DNA of 42,300 nucleotides from Candidatus Altimarinota bacterium (GTDB lineage: Bacteria > Patescibacteriota > Gracilibacteria > BD1-5 > UBA6164): positions 1 through 42,300 of the forward strand of contig JAUXPL010000015.1 in the NCBI GenBank assembly GCA_030683605.1, given 5' to 3'. Made by a program: the position numbers and the translations under genes. Shown piece by piece: positions 9,736 through 20,718 of this stretch. The stretch's first letter is position 1. Each line of letters begins with the position of its first letter. The notes beneath the pieces were generated by a model. The model had not been told where the DNA came from. It searched no databases and worked only from the letters and a program-made list of their open reading frames with translations.

Positions 9736-10947
9736 ATGAAAAAAATACCTGTTACAGTTTTGTCTGGATTCTTATGATCAGGTAAAACGACATTGTTAAA
9801 TAATATTTTGAGACAAAGATGAGATAAAAAAGTTGCTATAATAGTAAATGATATGTGAGAAATAAATGTAGATGCAAATCTAGTTAATAATGAAAATAGG
9901 CTTTCTCATACTGAAGAAAAATTGGTAGAAATGAGTAATGGTTGTATTTGTTGTACTCTTAGAGAAGACTTATTAATAGAAGTAGAAAAATTAGCAAAAG
10001 AATGAAAATATGATGCAATTATAATAGAAAGTACTTGAATATCAGAACCAATTCCTGTAGCTCAGACTTTTTCATATATTGATGAAGAAACTTGAATAGA
10101 TTTGAATAAGTGGGCTTATTTAGATACTATGGTTACAGTTGTAGATGCTTATAATTTTTTAAATCAATTTTCTAGTGATAAAACATTAGCAGATTTAAGA
10201 CAATGAGTTTCTGATGAAGATGATAGACCGCTTGTAAATCTAATAGTTGAACAGATAGAATTTTGTGATGTAGTAGTATTGAATAAAACTGATTTGGTTT
10301 CTAGAGAAGAATTACACTATATTAAATGAATAATTAAATGATTACAATCTGATGCAAAAATAATAGAAACAGTTAATTCCAAGGTTGATATTTCAGAAAT
10401 AGTTGATACAGGACTTTTTGATTTCGAAAAGGCAGAAAAAAGTCCATTATGGGTAAAAGAATTAGAATCATGATGACATTCAACTCATATTTCAGAAACT
10501 GATGAATATTGAATTAGCTCATTTTTATACAAGAGAGAAATACCTTTTCATCCAGAAAGATTTATGCAAGCTGCTAGTAAAGTATGGCCTTGAGTAGTAA
10601 GATCAAAATGAATATTCTGGGTTGCAAGTAGAAATGATTTAGCATGAAATTGGAGCTTGGCATGATGAAGTATCAAAATTGATCCAATGTGAAGATGGAT
10701 GGCTAGTTTTTCTAGAGATGAGAGAGTGTTATATTCTCCAGAAGCAAATGAAGAATATGAAAAAGATTATTGAAATAAATTATTTTGAGATAGGAGAAAT
10801 GAAATGGTTGTTATCGGTGTAAAAATGGATAATGATGAAATTATTTCTATATTAGATGAAGCACTTTTAACAGAAGAAGAATTAAAAACACCTGAAAATT
10901 GGATACATTTCAATGATCCATTACCAATATGGCAGTTAGCTGATTAA
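9736..10947 (+). CDS. COG0523 (ZigA/YciC-like) GTPase, probable zinc metallochaperone
   Basis: 403 aa, the usual length of the ZigA/YciC branch. G1 is SGFLGSGKTT (10-19; G14 is UGA). The metal site GCICCTL holds the CxCC motif (C70, C72, C73). ESTGISEP, and NKTDL for G4, follow. The C-terminal CobW_C domain begins near [21 protein letters not shown]-like residues, the stretch typical of Zur-regulated zinc members, and a His-bearing linker (GGHSTH) precedes it. Such proteins use GTP hydrolysis to hand Zn to client enzymes. First of four genes on one strand with 19 bp, then overlapping junctions, so probably one mRNA. The clients may be the operon's own products, but that is inference. Confidence 0.87.
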
Positions 10948-10966
10948 TATATAATTAATACAATAA

Positions 10967-11908
10967 ATGAAAATAGCATTTGTGTGAAAATGAGGGACAT
11001 GAAAAACAACATTGACTTCATTATTTATAAAGTACTTAAATGATAAAAAAAATAAAATAATAGCAATTGATGCTGATATAAATGTTTGATTAGCTGATAA
11101 TTTATGAATTGAAATTAATGATGATAGATTTTTATCAAAAAGCGAAAATACATCAAAAATAAGAGAAAAACTTATTTTAAATAATAACAAAATAAAGTCT
11201 GTAAATCATTTTGTAAAAACAACTCCTCCTGGTAATGGCTCTTTTATAATTGATTTTTCTAAACAAGATTTTTTTCATAATTTTTCTAGTTATGAAAATG
11301 AATACTTAAAATTTTTTCATGTTTGAACTTATAGAAGTGATGAGATATGAGTAAGTTGTTATCATACACATTTATCAATTTTGGAAAATATTATATCTCA
11401 TACTAAATTAGATATTAATGAGTATATGGTTGTAGATATGGTAGCTTGAAATGATTCTTTTTCTAACACTCTTCATTCTCAATTTGATGTTCTATTTTTG
11501 ATAGTAGAACCAATTATAGAATCTATAAATATGATGAAATGATTTATGAAATTAGCTAATCATTCTAATGAAACTTCAAAAATAGTAATTATATGAAATA
11601 AAATAGAAGATAGTGATGATTTAGATTTCATAAAAGATAATTGAATAAATCTAGATTTTTATGTTCCATATAATAAGAATTTTAAAAAGAATAGAAGAAA
11701 TTGAGAAATAATAGTAGATGATGATTTAAAACTAATATTTGATAATATTTTAGATTATTTACTAGAAAATATAAAAGTAGATAGAAATAAAAAATTAAGT
11801 GATTTGCATAATCTTCATAAAAAATATTTAGAACTTGATTATATCAAATTACCATTATGAGATTTGAGTGAACAAATAGATTTAGATTTTAATTTTGATA
11901 AATGTTAA
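10967..11908 (+). CDS. CooC/MinD-family P-loop ATPase
   Basis: 313 aa. The deviant Walker A GKGGTGKTT (7-15), with its signature Lys near the start, and IIAIDADINVGLADNLGIE (about 36-54) place it in the SIMIBI MinD/ParA/CooC class; the start MKIAFVGKGGTGKTT is closest to CooC, which helps insert nickel into CO dehydrogenase. VVDMVAG (Walker B region) and VIIGNKIED (specificity loop) follow. The 5' half has an unusual insertion around residues 60-110 that resembles no CooC I know. I see no CODH gene, so a metal-insertion or scaffold role is inferred only from family and from the metallochaperone upstream. Its stop overlaps the next ATG (ATGTTAA), meaning translational coupling. Confidence 0.7.
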
Positions 11909-13287
11909 AAGCTAGATTGGATGATTTTTTTAAAAAATTATTTTTGAATAATGATAAACTACTTCAATTAGAAAAAAAATATTGCTCACCTTTAAATGTA
12001 TTATTTCCAAATAATTTTTGTAAGAATATTGATAGATTTAAGAGCGTATTGGATAAATATGATTTAAGATATGAGATATTTTATGCTCATAAATCAAATA
12101 AGTCCAAAGTATTTTTAAAAAATGCTTATAAATATTGAATTTGAATAGATGTAGCATCTATTCATGAATTGAATAATGCAATTGATGTATGATTTAGTAA
12201 TTCAAAAATTGAAGCAACTTGACCAAAAAGTAGAATATTTTTAGAGAAGCTTTTGATTGAAAATGTCTTAATTAATATTGATAGTTTTTCAGAACTAGAT
12301 GAAATTTTAAGCATAAAAAAAGAAAAAAATATTATTGAAAAAACATGTATAATTATAAGAATATCATGATTTACAAATTCAAAAATTTCTAGATTTTGAA
12401 TAGAGTTATCAAAAACTAAATTACTTCTAGAATTTGTAGTAAATAATAGAGATAATTTTAATTTGGAATGATTTTCTTTCCATATTGATTCAGTAAGTAG
12501 CATAGAAAAAGCAAGTGCATTAGAAGAAATATTTCTATTACAAAATGATTTTTCAAGAGCTTGATTTTTTACTAGAAAAATAAATATAGGTTGATGATTT
12601 AGACTTTCATATATAGAAGATTCTGGAGCATGGGAAAAATATTATGAATTACTAAAAAAAGAGCTAGTTGATGAAAACTTGCTTATGACTTGGAAAAAAT
12701 CTAGCTATTGATTTAATATAGTTAATGATAAAGTGATTTGAGAATCAAATATTTATTTACCTTATTCCAAAAATACTTCGGAACTATTTTTGGAAGAAAT
12801 TTTGAATTATGAACTTAAAAATTTTTGAAATATAAAGATTTGTGAATATTTGAAAGACAATTTGATAAAATTACAAATAGAACCTTGAAGATCATTACAT
12901 GATTTGACTTGATTTACTCTCTCAAAAGTAATATGAGTAAAAGAAATGTCATGAGAAAATCTGATAATTCTAGATATTAACTCTTTTTCTATTTGATCAA
13001 GAGAACAAGAATTATTTGTTGATCCAATAATTATATCAAAAGATAAAAAAGTAACTACAAATTCTTGAGTATTTTTTACATGAAATCTATGTTTAGAAAG
13101 TGATTTTGTTTATAGACATAAAAGTTTTTTGTGAATAATACCACAAGTTTGAGATTTGGTTATTTTTCCAAATACTTCATGATATTTTATGGATTTTTAT
13201 GAAAATACCGCTATTTTGCAAGAAGTAGCAAAGAAAATAGTAATAGATGAAAATTATAATACAATTTTAGAAGATAATTATATATAA
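11902..13287 (+). CDS. Fold-type III PLP decarboxylase (LysA/ornithine decarboxylase-like)
   Basis: 461 aa. Motifs of alanine-racemase-fold decarboxylases are in order: FYAHKSNKS with PLP lysine K64; GIGIDVASIHELNNAI; SRFGIEL; FHIDSVSS where the family has HvGS; INIGGGFR; IEPGRSLHD for phosphate binding; and GNLCLESDF with the C-x-x-D pair whose Cys (C397) contributes across the dimer interface. The family removes the alpha-carboxylate of diaminopimelate, ornithine, lysine, carboxyspermidine or, in SbnH, a siderophore intermediate. The substrate is not clear, and no other lysine or polyamine gene is near. The placement between a CooC-like ATPase and a CysK-like enzyme is not one I know. Confidence 0.8.
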
Positions 13288-14573
13288 TGTTATACAAGAA
13301 TATTTGTGAATTAGTTTGAAATACACCACTATTAGAAATACCAAAATCTGTTCATTGATTTGATAAAGTAAATATTTTTGTTAAATTAGAATATTTTAAT
13401 CCATTTGGTTCAGTAAAAGATAGAACAGCATGGTGACTAATAAGAGATAATATAGAAGATATTTCAGTAAATAAAAAAATAATTATAGAATCATCAAGTT
13501 GAAATACAGCTAAAGCATTAGTTAGTTTTGCATGAATATATGGTACTAAATTCAAAACTGTTTCTAATAGAATTAAAGTAGAGGAACAAAAAGAAATATT
13601 AGAATTATTATGAGCAGAAGTCAAACAAATGCCAGGTAAAAGTGAGTGTCCAGATCCAAATGATCCTGATGATCCTTTGAAAGTTATATCTAGAGAAATA
13701 GCTTCAAATCCAGAAAAATACTTTTACACTGATCAATATGTAAATGAAAACAATATAAAAATTCATTATGAAACAACTGGAAAAGAAATATGGGAAGACC
13801 TAGAATGAAAGGTAGATTATTTTTTTGCATGACTTTGAACTACTGGTTCTTCGAGATGAACTGCTAGTTTTATAAGAGAACACAATGCAGATTTACAAGT
13901 AATCTGAGTAGTTTCTGAAACTGAGGATTTTATACCTTGAATAAGAAATAGTAGTGAAATGTGGGAAGTAGGTCTTTATGATAAGGATTTTTATAACCAT
14001 GTAGTAAATACTAATTCACAAAAATCTCTAGATTGTATGAAAGATTTAATTTCTAAAGTATGAGTATATTGATGACCTACAACTGGTTCTACTTATTTAT
14101 GAGTATTGCAATATTTAGAAAAAAATATTGAGAATATAAAAGAGTGATCTAATATAGTTTTTATAGCTTGTGACAGATTTGAAAACTATCTTTCATATAT
14201 AAAAAAGAGAAAACCTAATTATTTTTCTAGCCAGAAAAGAGATTATTGTGTGTATCATGTTCCAGAAAATATAGAGAAAGAAGTTAATTTTATAAACGCA
14301 GAAGTACTATTAGATTGAAATTATTTGATTATTGATATTAGAAATAATGAATCTTATAAAAATATTCATATTCCAAAATCTATAAATATTCCAAAAGAAA
14401 AATTTCTAGACTTAATAGATAATGATAATATGCCATTTTGTAATAGTTTTGAACTTGTGATAGTTTGTCCATACTGAAAAGAATCAAAAAAATTATCTGC
14501 TTATTTGTCAATGAAGTGATACAAATCTTATGTGTTAAAATGATGAATGGAGTCTTGGTTGGATATATTATAA
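13287..14573 (+). CDS. Cysteine-synthase-family PLP enzyme fused to a rhodanese domain
   Basis: 428 aa. Residues 1-310 are a fold-type II PLP enzyme of the CysK/CBS group: GNTPLLEI, FGSVKDR with K44 as PLP lysine, ESSSGNTAKAL, a C-P-D-P-N-D-P insertion at about 125, FAGLGTTGSSRG as phosphate loop and GGPTTGSTYLG. Residues about 330-428 are a rhodanese: LIIDIRNNESYKNIHIPKS, the active-site loop VCPYGKES with C394, and LKGGMESW. The first ATG overlaps the stop of the upstream gene (TAATG). CysK homologues make cysteine, or, as SbnA, a diaminopropionate precursor of a metallophore. The rhodanese suggests handling of persulfide sulfur. Last gene of the operon; tmRNA follows 53 bp later. Confidence 0.82.
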
Positions 14574-14626
14574 TATAATTTTTATCCAGCTTTACATTTT
14601 ATTAATTATAAATATAATGTAGCTAC

Positions 14627-15071
14627 GGGGTTAATCTTGGTTTCTATCGGGAGAATCGCTCGGGTTGTACGCTATCAGGGAGATGTTTGTGACTTCCTCA
14701 ATCAACATAAACAAAGATAAATGCAAAAAATAGAATTGCAGGTGGTTTAGCTTCTTTTAAAAAAGTGTTAAATCCAACTTTAGTTATTGCCTAAGCATTA
14801 ACTAGTAGCCTTCGCTAAGTCGATGAGCACCGTTTGGTCTGCTACACACTCTACAGATATCCCCACTCTTGGAGCTCTGCAGACTTATAAATAAGAGTTT
14901 TTACAGAAACGGTTTTGATTTAGTCTTGTTTCTATAAAATACCAACAGATTAGATTATTTTGAAAGTTTTTTGTTTGTTTTCTATTTTCACGATTATTAA
15001 AACAAAATATGATAGTAGAAGTGCTTCTTTAGCCTCTCGAGACGTCGGTTCGAATCCGTCTAGCTCCACCA
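14627..15071 (+). ncRNA. ssrA: Transfer-messenger RNA (tmRNA)
   Basis: The 5' end GGGGTTAATCTTGGTTTC matches the tmRNA consensus GGGGCTGATTCTGGATTCGAC in register. The 3' end has a T arm (GGTTCGAATCC) and TAGCTCCACCA. GGGGUUA pairs with UAGCUCC, including the G3-U70 pair needed for alanine charging. The tag frame probably resumes at GCA 14723 and runs 23 codons to TAA at 14792-14794: it starts AKNRIAGGLASF and ends NPTLVIA. The tag uses GGT, not UGA, for its two glycines and ends VIA instead of the common LAA. Pseudoknot-like helices follow. CCA is encoded. It rescues stalled ribosomes and marks the product for proteolysis. One T-T mismatch is seen in the T stem. Confidence 0.93.
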
Positions 15072-15162
15072 TTTTTCGCTATTCTCGTTACTCTCGAATA
15101 GCTACAAATGGCACGCCATTCTTTTTGAAGGCAAAAATATATTTTTAAAATAGCGAAAAATG
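15070..15162. repeat. 93-bp inverted-repeat element abutting the tmRNA 3' end
   Basis: Perfect 14-bp terminal inverted repeats, CATTTTTCGCTATT (15070-15083) and its complement (15149-15162), enclose a smaller hairpin GCTATTC...GAATAGC. The left repeat overlaps the last bases of tmRNA CCA. This may be a mini-transposon-like insertion or an elaborate 3' structure. It is followed by CTTCGTAG-TG-CTACGAAG, another perfect hairpin. Confidence 0.6.
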
Positions 15163-15289
15163 CCCTTCGTAGTGCTACGAAGCTTTAGCGAAGTATGTAC
15201 GAAGAATGGGCCACTCAAAATATAACTTATATAAATCATTTCATAACATTATTATGAAATAAATAAATCTTATTTAATAATTATTTTCA

Positions 15290-15541
15290 ATGTATTATGT
15301 TTATGTAATTAGAAGTGTTGAAAATAAAGAACAATTTTACACTTGATTTTCTGAAAATTTAAAACAAAGATTAGAAGAACATAATACTTGAAAATCTACA
15401 CATACAAATAAATATAAACCTTGGGAATTAGTTTTTTATTCAGCTTTTGAAAGTAAAAAGATTGCATTTGATTTTGAAAAATATTTGAAATCAGCTTCTT
15501 GAATTGCTTTTAGGAATAAAAGATTGATTTACAAGGTTTAG
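15290..15541 (+). CDS. Small GIY-YIG nuclease family protein
   Basis: 83 aa, the usual size of the stand-alone UPF0213/YhbQ-like GIY-YIG group. It begins MYYVYVIRSVEN, where YVYVI replaces the GIY strand; the YIG position is FYTGFSENLKQRLEEHN with UGA at Gly; then TGKSTHTNKYKPWELV, and FEKYLKSASGIAFRNKRL with the catalytic Glu region. The arginine of LKQRLEEH is the expected one. These small proteins are found near tRNA, tmRNA and rRNA genes and behave like mobile or homing-type nucleases, though some act in DNA repair. It lies immediately after tmRNA and a 14-bp inverted-repeat element, which fits insertion at the ssrA 3' end. No ribosome binding site is visible. Confidence 0.85.
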
Positions 15542-15759
15542 TGCTATTTACTTAAGTTCGACCAAAATAGCATGTTTTAGCAGTTTTTAAGTGAAATATT
15601 ATAAAAGTAATATTTTGTTAATAAAAATGCCTTAAAATATGGAGTTCGACCGAGTTTAAATCCTACAAGGTGTAAAACTATTTTTTCATGAATTTAAAGA
15701 TTTTTGAATTTAGGGGAAAGTAGTTTTAGATAATATTTATTTTTTAAATTTAATTACAA

Positions 15760-17811
15760 ATGTTTAAAGAAGAAAATCTTACAAAAAATAATACTCCAAT
15801 CAATAATGATATAGAAATTTTAAAAACTCATTTTTCACATTGTTTTGATAAAAATGGTGATTTTGATTTTGATAAATTTAAAAAAGAAATATCTAAAAAT
15901 GAAATTGATTTTTCTCGTGAGTCTTACTCAATGGACTGGCTTGGAAAATCATATGCAAGAGTTTTAGCTAGTGAACCAGCTAGAACTTTATTAAAAGAAG
16001 ATAAAGAATGGAATAAAAAAGAAGAAAATAAGAATTCTGAGAATTTACTTATAAAATGAGATAATCTTGAAGTTTTAAAACATTTATCAAATGCTTATCA
16101 CGAAAAAGTAAAAATGATTTATATAGATCCTCCATATAATACTGGATCTGATGGTTTTGTGTATCAAGATGACAGAAAATTTGATGTAAAAGAGTTCTCA
16201 AAACTTGCTTGAGTAGATGAAGAAAAATCAAAAAGAATACTTGATTTTGTAGACTCAAAAAGTAATTCTCATTCAGCTTGGCTGACTTTTATGTATCCAA
16301 GACTTTATATAGCAAAACAACTTTTGAAAGATGATTGAGTTATTTTTGTTAGTATTGATGATAATGAAGTTTCTCAATTAAAAATTTTGATGGACGAAAT
16401 TTTTTGAGAGGAAAATTTTATAGCTGAATTGCCAACAATAATGAATTTAAAGTGAAACAATGACCAATTTGCTTTTTCATGAACGCATGAATACACATTA
16501 GTTTATTCTACAAATAAAACAAATAGTAAATTTTATGAATTTAAATTAGAAAATGATGAGGATTTTGATTGGGAAGAAGATGATATTTGATTTTTTAAGA
16601 AATGAAGTTGATTATTAGCTACTTCTGAATGAAAATACAGAGAGGATAGACCATACATGTATTTTCCTATTTTACTTAAAAATTGATGTATTTCATTAAT
16701 TTCTAATTCAGAGTATAGAAAAATATATAATTCTGACTCTAAAGAATTTAATGATAATTTTGTATCAGAAATTATAGATAAATATGAAAAAGATTGATAT
16801 GCAGTAATATTACCAATAAATAAAGATGGTGAAAAACTTAGATGGACATGGTGATTTGATGGAAAGTTTAAAACAGATATACATGAGATTTTGTGTTCAA
16901 AAACAAATAATTGATATACATTAAACAAAAAACAAAGACCATCATTATGAGACTTACCTACAAAAAAACCAAAAACTATTTTTTATAAACCTGAATATAG
17001 TAGTTGAAATTGAACTTCTCAAATAAAAAAACTATTTAATACAAAAATGTTTTCTAACCCTAAACCATTTGATTTAATTAAGGATTTTATTCAATTATGA
17101 ATTTCTAATAACGACATTATTCTTGATTTTTTTGCTTGATCTTGAACTACTTGAGATGCAGTTATGCAACTTAATTCTGAAGACTCTTGAACTAGAAAAT
17201 ATATTTTAGTACAAATACCAGAATTAATTGATAAAGAAAAAAATAAAATTGCTTATGATTTTGTAAAAAATGAACTGTGAATTAAAACTCCAACTATTTT
17301 TGAAATTACAAAAGAAAGACTTGTTAGAGCTTGAAAGAAAATAAAAGAAGAAAAAAAAGATGATGAAAAAATAAAAAATTTAGACTTTTGATTTAAAATT
17401 TTTGAAACTACTCATATTTGGGAAGACTATAATGTAGAATCTCAAGAATTTAGTGAAAATTTAAAACTTTTTGATGAAACACAATTAAAAGAAGAAGATA
17501 TTCAAACTCTTTTAACTACTTGGAAAACTTCAGACAATATTGCTTTAACTCAAGATTTAGAAAAGATAGATTTAGATTGATATACTTCTTATTATTTTCA
17601 AGATAAAATTTATCTTATGAATAAAGGTTTTGAAACAAAAAATCTAAAATCATTACTTGAAAAAATAGATAGTGATAAAACTTTTGAACCAAAAACTATT
17701 ATTGCTTTTTGATATCATTTTGAAAGTAAAAACTTAAGAGAAATAGCTGAAAATATAAAAGCATATTCAAACAAAAAAAATATAGATATTGATTTTATAA
17801 CTAGATATTAA
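15760..17811 (+). CDS. mod: Type III restriction-modification methyltransferase (Mod)
   Basis: 683 aa, normal for Mod. Class beta amino-methyltransferase order: DPPYNTG (motif IV, 123-129) comes first, a target-recognition region spans about 210-430, and the AdoMet motif FAGSGTTG (458-465, three UGA glycines) comes last. The N-terminal WLGKSYARVLAS and NLLIKGDNLEVLKHL are typical of Mod. It methylates adenine (N6) in an asymmetric site and supplies specificity to the Res complex. It starts after 218 bp with no gene; that gap holds a TGCTATTT...AAATAGCA hairpin and two GTTCGACC words 90 bp apart. It is followed 4 bp later by res. The target site cannot be read from the sequence. Horizontal transfer is likely but old enough that UGA is used normally. 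Confidence 0.93.
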
Positions 17812-17815
17812 AACT

Positions 17816-20701
17816 ATGGTATGATTTAATTTTGAAAAAAATCTAGAACATCAAACTCAAGCAGTTGATTCAACTGTTTGAGTTTTTGAGTGATTAGAAA
17901 TCATTGAAGCAAACATAATAGAAAAAAATTATGTAAATCCAATTCTTGATTATAAAAAATGAATAAGTTATGTAAATAATATCTGAACAACTCAAGAAAA
18001 AAATAATATTGCTAGAAATGTAAAATGAAAAAGTAATATCATAGATATTATGATGGAAACTTGAACTTGAAAAACTTATACTTACACAAAAACTATTTTT
18101 GAATTAAATAAATTATATGGAATTAATAAATTTGTAGTTGTTGTTCCTACTCTTTCTATTAAAGCAGGTACTATAAATTTTTTAAATTCGCAAAGTTCAA
18201 AAAATCATTTTAAAGAGCAATATGGAAAAACTCTACATTTACATATTGTTGAAAGTCAAAAATCATCAAAATCAAAAAAATCTTATCTTCCACCAGCTGT
18301 AAATAGTTTTGTAAATGCTTGAAATTTTGATAAAAATACTATACAAGTAATGATTGTCAATGCTTGAATGATCAATTCTGAAACTATGCAAAAAAAGTTT
18401 GATACGAGCTTATTTGATAAATATAATATTCCATTTGATGCAATTGCAGCTACAAATCCATTTTTAATAATAGATGAACCACATAAATTTTCACAAGGAA
18501 ATAAAACTTGGGAAAATATTTTAAAAATGAATCCACAATTTATTCTGAGATATTGAGCTACTTTTGATGAAGATAAAAATGGAAATAAATATGAAAATCT
18601 TGTTTATACTTTGACTTGAGTTGATGCTTTTAATAGAAATCTAGTAAAATGAGTTATAGGTCATATTACAGAATTTGAATCTTGAAAAAATGCAATAGTA
18701 AAACTTATTTCTACAGACTGAAAAGAAGCAAGTTTTGAACTAATAGAAAATGATAAGAAAAAAACTTTTAAAATAACTAAAAAAGAAAGTTTAGATAAAA
18801 TTCATGGTGAAATGTCTGATTTATTAATTGAAAACTTAAATACAACTAAGGTTGTTTTATCAAATTGATTAGAATTAAAAAAATGAGATAAATTAAATCC
18901 ATATTCTTATAGTGAAACTCTATGAGAAAATATGATACAAAAAACTATAAAAAATCATTTTAGATTAGAAAAAGAATTTTTAACGAGAGATGTTAAAATA
19001 AAACCATTAACATTATTTTTTATTGATAATATTGATGAGTATAGAAATGAAGATTGATATATAAAGCAAACTGTAGAAAAATACATTGAGTTTGAAATAA
19101 AAGAACTTTTAAAAAGTGAAAAAGATGAATTTTATAAATGATATTTAGAAAAAACACTAATAGATATCTCAAAATCTCATGGATGATATTTTTCAAAAGA
19201 TAATTCTGAAAAAGATGAAGCAATTGAAAATGAAGTAAATGAAATACTTCATGATAAAGAAACACTACTTTCTTTAGATAATCCAAGAAGATTTATATTT
19301 TCTAAATGGACTTTGAGAGAATGATGGGATAATCCAAATGTTTTTCAAATATGTAAATTAAGAAGTAGTTGAAGTGAAACTTCTAAACTTCAAGAAGTTT
19401 GAAGATGATTAAGACTTCCAGTAAATGAATACTGAAATAGAGTAAAAGAAGAACAATTTTATCTTGATTATTTTGTAGATTTTACAGAAAGTGATTTTAT
19501 AGATAAATTAAAAAATGAAATAAACGAAAAATCTTGATGATTTTCTCGTGAACAAGTTGTTGAAATTTTATCTAATGAAATGATAAATAAAATAGTTGAG
19601 GTTTATAAAATAGAAGAAAATGAATTAATGCAAAAACTTATTATGGAAGATAAAGTAATAGATTTTGCAAGAAAATTTTTAGAATGATGATTTGAATATA
19701 TTAAGAAAAATTATCCACTTATTTTTGGATGAGTTGATTCTAGTAAAATTAGAAAAGAAAGTGATAGAAAGAACAAAGTATCTGTGAGGACTGAAAAGTA
19801 TCCAGTTTTAAAAGATTTATGGGAAAAATTAAATCAAAAAGTTATTTTAGAATATAAATTTAATAAAGAAGAAGAATTTAAAACTTTATTATGCAGATTT
19901 TTAAAATTATATGAAAAAACTTTTAATAATAATGAAGTAAGTGAAAAAGTCCTTGAATTATGAATAGTAAATAATGAAGCAGTTGTTAGAGAATCAATTA
20001 AAACTTGAAAAAGTAATGTTAAAATTTCAACTATGACTTATACTGAGTTTTTAAAAAATTTATCTTTTGAGTTAAATATAAATATTAAAACACTTCATAA
20101 TGCTATTATAGAATCAAAAATTGAGATTAATAACTATTTAAATAATTCTACTATAAGATCAATAAAACAAAGATTTAATATTTATTTATTACATAATTCT
20201 ATAGATAAATTTTCAATAGAATATCATAAAGTATGAAATAGTATTCATCCTACAAAATTAACTGATATTCATTGAAATATTTATAAAAGTGTTAAATCTT
20301 GAGATATTTGAGTTTATTATTCAGATGAAAAAGTTGCAGATAATTATATGTTTGAAGAATTGTTTTATGATAGTGATTTAGAAAAAGAAAATATTACAAA
20401 AAATATTACAGAAGTTGTAGTATTTAGTAAAATTCCAAAGAATTCAATAAAAATTCCAGTTGCATGATGAAAAACTTATTCTCCTGATTTTGCTTATGTT
20501 TTAAATTATGAATGATGAGAAGAAAAACTTTATTTTGTAGTTGAAACTAAAAATACAACTGAAGAGTCTTTAAGAGAAGAAGAAAAACAAAAAATTAAAC
20601 ATGCAGAAATGTTTTTTAATGATTGAATAAAAATTAGGTTTGAATCTCAATTTCAAGATGAAAAAATTTCTGATTTAATTAAAAAAATAATAAATGAATA
20701 A
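17816..20701 (+). CDS. res: Type III restriction enzyme helicase/nuclease subunit (Res)
   Basis: 961 aa, within the family range. SF2 motifs: METGTGKTYTYTK (Walker A, about 79-91), VVVPTLSIKAG, IIDEPHKF (DEPH box at about 219-222), YGATF, SKWTLREGWDNPNVFQI and QEVGRGLRLPVN (motif VI). The C-terminal nuclease has PD (about 889) and VVETKN (about 908-913), the PD-x(n)-E-x-K site. ATP-driven sliding lets two complexes meet and cut about 25-27 bp from the site. Contiguous with mod (4-bp gap), no frameshift, so the system looks complete. Arg codons are nearly all AGA. Confidence 0.93.
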
Positions 20702-20718
20702 AATTTAATTATTTTAAA

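Noticed and set aside
14960-15148. 62-codon frame over the 3' half of tmRNA
   Set aside because: It overlaps the tRNA-like domain and CCA end of ssrA, so an RNA gene explains the sequence.
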